Origin: JAYKJB01 sp035284745 [NCBI: Candidatus Sericytochromatia bacterium]
GTDB lineage: Bacteria; Cyanobacteriota; Sericytochromatia; S15B-MN24
NCBI GenBank assembly: GCA_035284745.1
Contig: JAYKIL010000036.1
Coordinates: 1 to 25,968, forward strand
DNA: 25,968 bases
Direction of reading: 5' to 3'
Shown here: one piece after another, positions 7,842 through 14,418 of the stretch
How the letters are laid out: each line of letters starts with the position of its first letter
How positions within the stretch are numbered: the first letter of the stretch is position 1
Translations under genes and position numbers: made by a program
Notes under the pieces: model-generated
What the model saw: only the letters and a program-made list of their open reading frames with translations
Database searches by the model: none
Told to the model about the DNA's origin: nothing

Positions 7842-9359
7842 GTGGCGTTTGATGGATTCTCTTGGGCTGTTTGGGGCCGCCGTAAGTCCCTTGCGGATCG
7901 AAGAAATACTCACAGCCCACCGGGGGAAGTTTCCGAGGGTGGGCTGCAGAGGGTTCTCGGTTTCTGGTCGCTGGTGGCCATTGGCATTGGATGCACCATC
8001 GGCGCGGGTATTTTTGTCATGCCGGGGGTGGTGGCCGCCACCCACGCCGGTCCGGGCATCCTTTTTTCTTTTGTCTTGGCCGCCATTGCCTGTGGAATTG
8101 CCGCCTTTTGTTACGCCGAGTTGGCGGTGCTTATTCCTGCCTCAGGAAGTGCTTACAGTTACACCTATGTTGTATTGGGAGAACTGGCTGCTTGGCTTGT
8201 GGGCTGGAATTTGTTGCTGGAATACGGTCTTTCCAACAGCGCGGTGGCGGCCGGCTGGGGCGGATACGTACAGACGCTGTTGAATGGCGTTGGGCTCCCG
8301 CTGTCGCCCCGATGGATGACTGCGACCGGTCAATGGGTTCCCGATACGGCTTATCAGTCGATCGGGATGCTCCCTCCTGCCGTCCCGGAGGTGGGGATTA
8401 TCAACCTGCCTGCTGCGATTGCGGTGGCAATCCCTACGATTTTGCTCATGTGGGGCATTCGCGAGAGTGCGCGGTTCAATAATGCGATGGTCCTGGCAAA
8501 AATCACCGTGTTATTGATGTTTGTCGCCCTGTGTGCCCCTGCGTTTAATGTGAGTCATTTTTCGCCCTTTTTGCCTTTCGGTTCGTCGGGGGTCATCACG
8601 GGCGCGGCCGTGCTTTTCTTTCTGTTTATCGGATTCGATGCGGTGTCGACCGTGGCCGAGGAGTGCCGTGAGCCACAGCGAGACCTCCCGAGGGCCATAA
8701 TGGCGGGCTTGGGCCTGGTGGCTTTACTGTACATCTCTGTGACGGCGGTGCTGCTTGGCGTCGTTCCCTTGAAGGGCTTGGAGACCCTCCAAGAACCCTT
8801 GGCGCGGGGACTGGAGTTGACCGGCCACCCGGTGGCCGCCGTGATTTTGTCAGTGGTGGCGGTTTTCGGCATCCTGAGCATCATCTTGGTGGCGTCCATC
8901 GGTCAAACTCGGATTCTCTACGTGATGGCCCGAGACGGTCTTATGCCGAGGGCGTTCGGTTCGGTCTCGCCCGGCCGAGGGGTGCCGGTGTTTGCCACGG
9001 TTGCGCTTGGGGTGGTCACGGCGCTTCTGGCCGCGACCGTGCCGTTGGACGCATTGGCGGACTTGGTAAGTATCGGCACACTGGCCGCTTTTTCGGCCGT
9101 TACCTTGGCTGTTTGGGTGTTGCGGGTTCGGCAGCCAGATCTTCCCAGAACGTACAGAGTTCCCTTCGTTCCGTTTTTGCCCCTCGCGGGCCTCGCTATC
9201 AATATCTGGTTAATGGTCAGTCTTCCCAGTGCCGTGTGGCTTCGGTTTGGGGTATGGGTGTTGCTCGGGATCGTCATTTATTTTGCGTGGGGAGTGCATT
9301 CTGCCTCTCGCGTGATGGCCCAAACGAACCTGGAGAATCGGCGTGAGTCCGCAGATTAA
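7842..9359 (+). CDS. APC-superfamily amino acid transporter, probably cationic-amino-acid-transporter (CAT)-like
   Basis: Inner-membrane amino acid permease. After a polar N-terminus of about 38 residues there are 12 or so hydrophobic segments. TM1 carries the broken-helix substrate motif GCTIGAGIF (about residues 50-58). Further family signatures are PASGSAYSYTYVVLGE and GWNLLLEYGLSNSAVAAGW in TM3-TM4, FFLFIGFDAVSTVAEE in TM6, and an Arg/Pro-rich cytoplasmic loop after TM10 (RTYRVPFVPFLP). The motif layout resembles CAT-type permeases of the YfnA/GkApcT group, but the substrate cannot be read from sequence. GTG start with AGGAG five bases upstream. The 3' end overlaps the recJ start by 17 bases, so the two are translationally coupled. 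505 residues, usual for the family. Confidence 0.92.
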   Translation: MAFDGFSWAVWGRRKSLADRRNTHSPPGEVSEGGLQRVLGFWSLVAIGIGCTIGAGIFVMPGVVAATHAGPGILFSFVLAAIACGIAAFCYAELAVLIPASGSAYSYTYVVLGELAAWLVGWNLLLEYGLSNSAVAAGWGGYVQTLLNGVGLPLSPRWMTATGQWVPDTAYQSIGMLPPAVPEVGIINLPAAIAVAIPTILLMWGIRESARFNNAMVLAKITVLLMFVALCAPAFNVSHFSPFLPFGSSGVITGAAVLFFLFIGFDAVSTVAEECREPQRDLPRAIMAGLGLVALLYISVTAVLLGVVPLKGLETLQEPLARGLELTGHPVAAVILSVVAVFGILSIILVASIGQTRILYVMARDGLMPRAFGSVSPGRGVPVFATVALGVVTALLAATVPLDALADLVSIGTLAAFSAVTLAVWVLRVRQPDLPRTYRVPFVPFLPLAGLAINIWLMVSLPSAVWLRFGVWVLLGIVIYFAWGVHSASRVMAQTNLENRRESAD

Positions 9360-11079
9360 CTGGGCCTTGCGCCCTGCAGATGAAAGCCAAGTCGATCAAT
9401 TGGCTGCCACCATGAATGTGCCCCGTGCGTTTGCCCGCGTGCTGTGGTTACGGGGTCTGCGAGACCCGAAGGTTGCGCAACGTTTTTTAGACGCCCGCGA
9501 CAATCTTGCCTGGCTGGAGACCCCGCTGCTGACGCCTGGCATGGAGCGAGCGGTGGCACGCATTCGTCGCGCCATCGACAACCAAGAGCCTTTTGTGGTT
9601 TACGGCGACTACGATTGTGATGGCGTGACCAGCACCGCTTTATTGTATCGCTACTTGAAACGGGGGCTCGGGGCCCGATGTGAGGCTTATCTGCCGGATC
9701 GCTTCAAGGATGGTTACGGTGTGACGCCTCAAGCCGTCGAAAGAATCGCTTCAACCGGTGTGCGTTTGATTCTAACTTGCGATAATGGCATCTCAGCGGT
9801 GGCGGCAGCACAAAAAGCGAGGGAGTTGGGTGTCGATTTGGTGGTCACGGACCACCACCAACCTCCCGAATGTCTGCCGGAGGTGCTGGCGATTGTTCAC
9901 CCTGCGGAGGGCTTCGCACACCTGAAGGATTTGGCGGGGGTGGGCGTCGCTTTTTTGTTAGTCATCGCTTTAGAGGGGGGATTCACCCAGCGCTTGGCCC
10001 ATTTTCTAGATTTGGTTGCGATTGGGACCGTGGGGGATGTCGTTCCGCTGAATGGTCCGAACCGTTCCTTGGTGTGGGGCGGCTTGGAACGTTTTCGTCA
10101 CGGTCGGAATCGCTTTCCCGGAATTGCCGCGCTCGCGCAGGTCGCCGGAACTGAACTTACCCGTGCGCGCGCTGAGGACCTGGCTTTTCAGCTTGTTCCG
10201 CGTTTGAATGCCGCGGGCCGTTTGGAAAATCCGCGGATTGGTTTTGAGTTGCTGACCACCAATCATCACGATGAGGCCCAGACACTGGCGGAAAGTCTGG
10301 ATCGCATCAATCGGGAACGCCGCGGCTTGAGTTCGGAGCTGCAATCAGAGTTGGATGTCCGGCTCCAGAGGGAGTGGGACTTCGAACAAGAGCCCTTTGT
10401 GGTGCTGGCTGAAAGTCATTTTCATCACGGCATCACGGGAATCATCGCGGGACGTATCAAGGAGCGTTATCGTTGTCCCGTGCTGTTGTTTTCAGGACAC
10501 CCCGGCACGCTGTGGAAAGCCTCAGGGCGAAGTCCAGAGGGGCTTCATTTGTACGAGGCACTCCACGCTGTGCGAGACCATTTGATAGGTTTTGGGGGAC
10601 ACGCTCAGGCTGCGGGTTGTGTCGCGGAGGAGGCCCAGTTACCCATCATCCGAAAGGCGCTGAATCGATACGTGCGTGAAAAGGGATGGAAGCCCGCGGC
10701 CGACGAGGTTTTGCTGGACGCTGAGTTGCCCTTTTCACAGGCTGACGATTCGTTTCTCGAATCCTTGGATCTGCTCGAACCTTATGGTCAAAGGAATCCA
10801 GCGCCTATCTTCGGTCTGTTTCATGCCCAGGTGGTGAGGCAGCGGGTACATAAGACTCATTTATTTCTTGAAGTGGATGATGGTGAGACGTGCGCGGAGG
10901 TCATCGCATGGAACCGTGCCGCAGATGCCCCTGCGTTACACGGATGGGTGCACCTCACCTACCGTTTGAAATACAACACGTTCCGTGGCCGCAAAACACT
11001 TCAATACGTTGCGGAGCGCCTCGAGCCCGCGTCTGCACCTTGCGCTATCTCGCTGGCGACCGGAAGCATTGACCGATGA
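9343..11079 (+). CDS. recJ: Single-stranded-DNA-specific 5'-3' exonuclease RecJ
   Basis: DHH-superfamily exonuclease acting in RecF-pathway recombination, mismatch and base-excision repair. Visible motifs: GDYDCDG (residues 88-94), CDNGIS with Asp147, the eponymous DHH at 170-172, then GVGVAF and a DHHA1 half with AAGRLENPRIG and GFGGHAQAAGC. The C-terminal OB-like region ends the protein near residue 565. Its length of 578 is typical of full-length RecJ. GTG start inside the 3' end of the transporter gene, with GGAG seven bases upstream. All metal-binding motifs are intact, so I expect an active enzyme. Confidence 0.96.
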   Translation: MSPQINWALRPADESQVDQLAATMNVPRAFARVLWLRGLRDPKVAQRFLDARDNLAWLETPLLTPGMERAVARIRRAIDNQEPFVVYGDYDCDGVTSTALLYRYLKRGLGARCEAYLPDRFKDGYGVTPQAVERIASTGVRLILTCDNGISAVAAAQKARELGVDLVVTDHHQPPECLPEVLAIVHPAEGFAHLKDLAGVGVAFLLVIALEGGFTQRLAHFLDLVAIGTVGDVVPLNGPNRSLVWGGLERFRHGRNRFPGIAALAQVAGTELTRARAEDLAFQLVPRLNAAGRLENPRIGFELLTTNHHDEAQTLAESLDRINRERRGLSSELQSELDVRLQREWDFEQEPFVVLAESHFHHGITGIIAGRIKERYRCPVLLFSGHPGTLWKASGRSPEGLHLYEALHAVRDHLIGFGGHAQAAGCVAEEAQLPIIRKALNRYVREKGWKPAADEVLLDAELPFSQADDSFLESLDLLEPYGQRNPAPIFGLFHAQVVRQRVHKTHLFLEVDDGETCAEVIAWNRAADAPALHGWVHLTYRLKYNTFRGRKTLQYVAERLEPASAPCAISLATGSIDR

Positions 11080-11252
11080 TGCCCAAAAAATTCTTCATCA
11101 TTGATATGTGGAAACTGAGGGCTCCTCGGGTATTTTATTGTTTAGGGGTCGCCCTGTGATGCTCGCTCCGTTCCTGGTGATGTGGAGAGCGGTGGCGCTG
11201 TCCAATGTGCTCGCGTGAGTCGGCTTTTTTGTCGGCAAGGAGGGTTTGCCGT

Positions 11253-11531
11253 ATGTCGCACACTCCCCGCTCGGAAGCCCAGCGGCGAATTGAGGTCGAT
11301 GAGGCGATGCTCCGCACGTTGCGTTCGGAGGCGGCCCGGCTTAAAAGTAAGTTGCGAATGCTTGAAGGGGAAATCGCCGGGGCTCAACAGGCCATTTGCG
11401 AGAAGCAGCGATTTATTCAAGAGGCAGCGGCAAGGGTGGAGGAACTCGGCGGCATGTTGGCGCGCCTGGCGGAACAAGAACAAAAGTTGCGGGATGATCA
11501 AGATCTATGGAATGGTGTGGTTGCCGGCTGA
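11253..11531 (+). CDS. Small coiled-coil protein, 92 residues, unknown function
   Basis: Nearly the whole protein (about residues 10-85) is a heptad-patterned, charged helix rich in Ala, Glu, Arg, Leu and Gln (for example RTLRSEAARLKSKLRMLEGE). A long parallel coiled coil is expected. There is no signal peptide or membrane span. I start it at ATG 11253, which has an excellent AAGGAGGG eight bases upstream; an upstream alternative would add 16 residues without a ribosome-binding site. It lies 173 bases after recJ, a gap in which I see no clear promoter or terminator, and just before the mqnA promoter. The fold resembles many small structural or adaptor proteins, but I recognise no family. Confidence 0.7.
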   Translation: MSHTPRSEAQRRIEVDEAMLRTLRSEAARLKSKLRMLEGEIAGAQQAICEKQRFIQEAAARVEELGGMLARLAEQEQKLRDDQDLWNGVVAG

Positions 11532-11566
11532 AGGGACTTGTCTGCGAGCTTCCCTCCCGCCCCCTC

Positions 11567-11596
11567 TTTTCAGGCGGCGCTGACCGGACGTATAAT
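11567..11596 (+). promoter_or_regulatory. Candidate sigma-70-type promoter for mqnA
   Basis: TTTTCA (11567-11572) and a perfect TATAAT (11591-11596) are 18 bases apart. Transcription would start near 11603, giving a leader of about 25 bases before the TTG start at 11629. This suggests that mqnA is transcribed independently of the recJ group. Confidence 0.65.
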
Positions 11597-11628
11597 CGGG
11601 CCCTGGCGGCGAGCCTGCGGAGGGGCCC

Positions 11629-12411
11629 TTGTCTTTGATTCCCGTCGGTGAATTGTCTTTCGTCAGTGGGTGGCCGATACACGGCCCGCTTCGGCGGGGG
11701 CTTCCGGGGTCGGAAATGCTTGATATCACCGTGGGGCGACCGGGTGAACTGGACGACGCTGTGGTGGCAGGCCGGCTTGCCGCGGCCCCGGTGTCAAGTT
11801 TAGAGTACTTGCGGCGCTCGGAACATTACACCTTGATTCCCGGTCTTTCCATCAGTGCGTGGGGGCGACTCGGGAGCGCGACGTTATTCAGTGATGTTCC
11901 GTTTTCCCAACTGGATGGGGCGACGGTTGCGGTGCCCCCCTTTGGTGCTACGTCGAATGCTCTGCTTTCTTGGTTGTTGCAAGAGATGTTTGGTGTGCGG
12001 GCCAATTTTGTGGAGGCTGAGGCCCCTGTGACAGAATTGCTGGGGTCATTTCCTGCGGCATTGTTGATTGGCGATGAGGCCATTCAGAGCCATCGGCTCG
12101 AGCTGGGTGCCCATCGAATTGACTTGGGGCAATCGTGGTGGCAAATCACCCATACTCCATTGGTGACGACTGTGTGGGTGGTGGCACCGGGGCAACCTGA
12201 TGATGTGGTGGCGTTTCTGATCGATTTGCTCGGTCGTGCCAAAACACTTGGTCAGGAGCTTTTGTCGGAATTTGCGGCCGAGGCCGCCGAAAAACTTAAA
12301 ATGCCTTCCACCGAGATGGAAGGCTATTTTTCGCTTTTGAATTTCGACTTTTCATCGGTGCATCAACAAGGACTACACCGCCTCAAAGAAGCACTTTTTT
12401 TCGAGTCCTGA
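11629..12411 (+). CDS. mqnA: Chorismate dehydratase MqnA (futalosine menaquinone pathway)
   Basis: MqnA converts chorismate to 3-(1-carboxyvinyl)oxybenzoate, the first step of the futalosine route to menaquinone, in the cytoplasm. The periplasmic-binding-protein-like fold and family signatures are visible: LSFVSGWPIHGPLRRG at the N-terminus, VGRPGELDDAVVAGRLAAAPVSSLEYLRR, then LIPGLSISAWGRLGSATLFSD and GATVAVPPFGATSNALLSWLLQE. MqnD, the paralogous later enzyme, is excluded because its CPNDTF-type N-terminus is absent. TTG start with GGAGG about five bases upstream and a strong -10 box further up. 260 residues, normal for MqnA. No other mqn gene is in the window, as is common since the pathway genes are often scattered. 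It ends seven bases from the convergent YlqD-like gene. Confidence 0.85.
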   Translation: MSLIPVGELSFVSGWPIHGPLRRGLPGSEMLDITVGRPGELDDAVVAGRLAAAPVSSLEYLRRSEHYTLIPGLSISAWGRLGSATLFSDVPFSQLDGATVAVPPFGATSNALLSWLLQEMFGVRANFVEAEAPVTELLGSFPAALLIGDEAIQSHRLELGAHRIDLGQSWWQITHTPLVTTVWVVAPGQPDDVVAFLIDLLGRAKTLGQELLSEFAAEAAEKLKMPSTEMEGYFSLLNFDFSSVHQQGLHRLKEALFFES

Positions 12412-12418
12412 GTCGAAT

Positions 12419-12841
12419 TTATTCTTCCCCTCGAATTTCTTGCACAATGCCGTCTTTCACAATGACCTGAGGATTGGCAAGTTTTGCATAGAGGTGATCG
12501 CCCACTTTCACATCGACAAAGTTATCTACGGTTCCCTGCAAAAACTCGCTGCCGTTTTCTAACTTGCCGACCATATCAAGCTTCGAGAGCAGATCCGCTT
12601 TCTGTGACTTGATACGCTGACGTTGTTCTTCAAGCTGTCCGCGAATGTTATCAAGTTCGGATGCTGAGGCACCGCGTTTTTCGAAGTCGCTCAAGGCCCG
12701 CTTGCCTTGGAATTCGAGTTGTTGAACTTCGAGGTCTAGTTGTTGAAGCCCCTGTTGCAATTCTGCAGTGGCTTGTTGACGAAATTGTTCGGTCACGATG
12801 GCGACAATGGTCACCTGGCGACGCAACGTAATCGATTGCAT
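12419..12841 (-). CDS. YlqD-family protein
   Basis: The protein begins QSITLRRQVTIVAIVTEQFRQ, followed by a long Gln/Glu-rich coiled coil (about residues 22-90). It ends in a small beta-rich region (VDVKVGDHLYAKL...VIVKDGIVQEIRGEE). This layout of a short beta-hairpin, coiled coil and C-terminal KVGD/VKDGIV segment matches the YlqD family, known from Bacillus and Cyanobacteria, whose function is unknown. I start it at ATG 12841, preceded by AAGGAG with an eight-base spacer; an upstream ATG would add 12 residues but lacks a ribosome-binding site. 140 residues, cytosolic, no membrane segment. It is 131 bases downstream of the second lipoprotein gene on the same strand and could be co-transcribed with it. 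Confidence 0.75.
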   Translation of the reverse strand: MQSITLRRQVTIVAIVTEQFRQQATAELQQGLQQLDLEVQQLEFQGKRALSDFEKRGASASELDNIRGQLEEQRQRIKSQKADLLSKLDMVGKLENGSEFLQGTVDNFVDVKVGDHLYAKLANPQVIVKDGIVQEIRGEE

Positions 12842-12972
12842 GTAACGTGCTCCTTCGTAAGGCAAGTGAAGCGCCAATCAAGCGCATGGGCCTGAATCGC
12901 GGCCTCAGATTCTAGGCCGCCTGAGGATCGCTGTCAAATGAAGCGCGTCATTTCGTGCGTTTCCGAATCGCT

Positions 12973-13485
12973 CTACAGCAAGCGCGTCGTCACTTCAACA
13001 TCGTCGGCGGCGACGGTGGATGTCATTTCAAGAGGTTTCGGTTGGCCGGGAGCAAGAAGCGCAAAGGCGATGAATTCACTTTGCACCACCTGACCCGATT
13101 TTTTGAATCGAATGATGATCTCGCCATCGAGGGGTTGGGGGCCTTTGTTTGTGACATTTGCTTGAATTCGCAGTTTACGCCAAAGGAACCCCACCTTCTT
13201 TTTGTTGATGGGACCCACCACCAATTGGAGGTGGGGGTTGCAGCCCGCGACGGCCTCGCACCCACTGGTGGGCGAGGTCAACAGCGTGGGCAAGGGCATT
13301 TGGGGCGGGGGGACGACAGGCAACGGGGTTGCGAGCGGTGTCGGGGCGGGCGGCAAAACCGTGGAAACCGGTGGCACTGGAATTCTTCCCACCGGACTGA
13401 CACGACCGCAACCGGCAACCAGGGCATGTGCCATCAACAAGGCGAGAATGACTGACGCCCGAGTGTTAAAACGGGGATGTGCCAT
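12973..13485 (-). CDS. Lipoprotein, paralogue of the upstream repeat lipoprotein
   Basis: A signal peptide runs to a lipobox (LVAGC, Cys26). A Pro-rich linker follows (about residues 30-70, repeated PVPP/PLP steps), then a C-terminal beta-rich domain of about 90 residues. The C-terminal domain aligns by eye with that of the neighbouring gene: GFLWRKLRIQANVTNKG against GVLLWKKLTVSGQITNPS, LAPGQ in both, and VAADDVEVTTRL against KSADDVQIGVTSL. The ATG at 13485 lies inside the last codons of the upstream gene (20-base overlap), with GGAGG five bases upstream, so the two are coupled. A longer frame upstream is open but would remove the signal peptide. 170 residues. Secreted and membrane-anchored by inference; function unknown. 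Confidence 0.85.
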   Translation of the reverse strand: MAHPRFNTRASVILALLMAHALVAGCGRVSPVGRIPVPPVSTVLPPAPTPLATPLPVVPPPQMPLPTLLTSPTSGCEAVAGCNPHLQLVVGPINKKKVGFLWRKLRIQANVTNKGPQPLDGEIIIRFKKSGQVVQSEFIAFALLAPGQPKPLEMTSTVAADDVEVTTRLL

Positions 13486-14203
13486 AACCCCCTCCGTTAT
13501 ACCCTGAGCCCATCCCACCGCCATAACCACCGCCGTATCCACCGCCATAGTTGCTGCCGCTGGTGTAATTTGAGCCGGGCAGTTGTCCGGGAAGGGATGT
13601 GACGCCGATTTGAACATCGTCGGCTGACTTGCGTGACGTCACCGTGAAGCTGTGGGATTGGCCGGGTGCCAGGTCCGTCACGAACTCCATTTGTGTTTCA
13701 ACAATCTTTCCCCGCCGCATAAAGCTCAGTTGCAATTCCCCCGAGAGAACCCCTTGCGATGGGTTCGTAATTTGGCCGGAGACCGTCAGCTTTTTCCAGA
13801 GGAGAACGCCTTTGGATTCTTTATTGAGACGACCGAGCTTGAGTTCTCCCGTGAAGGGGGCAGGTGTCGGCACCGTGCCGAATGATCCGCCGAGGCTGCC
13901 GCCCGGTGTTGTGCCTGAAAAACCGCCACCACCCGTGTATGGGGTGCCGCCAAAACCGCCTCCGCCGTAGGGGTCGTTGTATCCTCCTCCGCCGTAAGGG
14001 TCGTTGTATCCTCCTCCGCCGTAGGGGTCGTTGTAGCCGCCTCCGCCGTAGGGGTCGTTGTAGCCGCCTCCGCCGTAAGGGTCGTTGTAGCCGTAACCGT
14101 AATCACCTGGTTGGGCGAATGGCATAGTGCCGCAACCCAGGAGGGTCATAGCGATCGCGATTAAGCTTCCTGTGGTCACGCATCGGTTGAAATGCTTGAG
14201 CAC
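13466..14203 (-). CDS. Lipoprotein with YNDPYGGGG tandem repeats and a C-terminal beta domain
   Basis: A signal peptide ends in a lipobox (LLGC, Cys24). Residues 39-83 hold five tandem copies of a nine-residue unit, YNDPYGGGG, followed by a Gly/Thr/Pro linker. A beta-rich domain of about 90 residues (roughly 118-205) resembles the FxLYD-like folds of secreted proteins, and a Gly/Tyr-rich tail (GGGYGGG steps) closes the protein. GTG start with GGAGG eight bases upstream. It is the first gene of a coupled pair with its shorter paralogue. The low-complexity Gly/Tyr segments look suited to flexible surface or matrix display. I know no named family for the whole protein. 245 residues. Confidence 0.85.
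   Translation of the reverse strand: MLKHFNRCVTTGSLIAIAMTLLGCGTMPFAQPGDYGYGYNDPYGGGGYNDPYGGGGYNDPYGGGGYNDPYGGGGYNDPYGGGGFGGTPYTGGGGFSGTTPGGSLGGSFGTVPTPAPFTGELKLGRLNKESKGVLLWKKLTVSGQITNPSQGVLSGELQLSFMRRGKIVETQMEFVTDLAPGQSHSFTVTSRKSADDVQIGVTSLPGQLPGSNYTSGSNYGGGYGGGYGGGMGSGYNGGGYGTSPF
13959..14090 (-). repeat. 27-bp tandem repeat, about five copies, coding YNDPYGGGG
   Basis: Five near-identical 27-base units differ only at synonymous positions (GTAGGGGTCG or GTAAGGGTCG, and TATCCTCC or TAGCCGCC on the plus strand). The unit length is a multiple of three, so gain or loss of copies would change repeat number without breaking the frame. Confidence 0.95.
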
Positions 14204-14352
14204 CTGACGTTCCTCCCCCGTGGTTTTCAGGGTTTGAGCCCCTGTATCGTTTCTATGCGTGGTTTCAGTGATTAAATGACGTTAAGATTTGAGAAATTTT
14301 TATATAAGTCGCGGGCTTGTGTGGGTTTTGACGCCTGTTTGTGTCATTTTAC

Positions 14353-14381
14353 TTGACAATAGATGACTAAGGTTATATCTT
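14353..14381 (+). promoter_or_regulatory. Candidate promoter for clpB
   Basis: A perfect TTGACA (14353-14358) is followed after 17 bases by TATCTT (14376-14381, 4 of 6 to consensus), giving a leader of about 30 bases before the clpB ATG. No CIRCE element (TTAGCACTC/GAGTGCTAA) or clear heat-shock sigma-factor boxes are visible, so control may be housekeeping-like. The rest of 14204-14352 is AT-rich and must also hold the leftward lipoprotein promoter, which I could not place. Confidence 0.6.
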
Positions 14382-14418
14382 GGTGCTTGGATGATGTTTG
14401 TTGCGGGAGGCTCGTTTC

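Noticed and set aside
11142-11501. Leftward frame of 119 codons opposite the coiled-coil gene
   Set aside because: No ribosome-binding site or recognisable domain. The plus-strand frame has an excellent ribosome-binding site and a heptad pattern.
13864-14127. Plus-strand Arg-rich frame opposite the repeat lipoprotein
   Set aside because: Its repeated RLRRKGRCS pattern is merely the complement of the YNDPYGGGG repeats.
14204-14418. CIRCE or heat-shock promoter before clpB
   Set aside because: No TTAGCACTC-type inverted repeat is present; the visible boxes fit a housekeeping promoter better.
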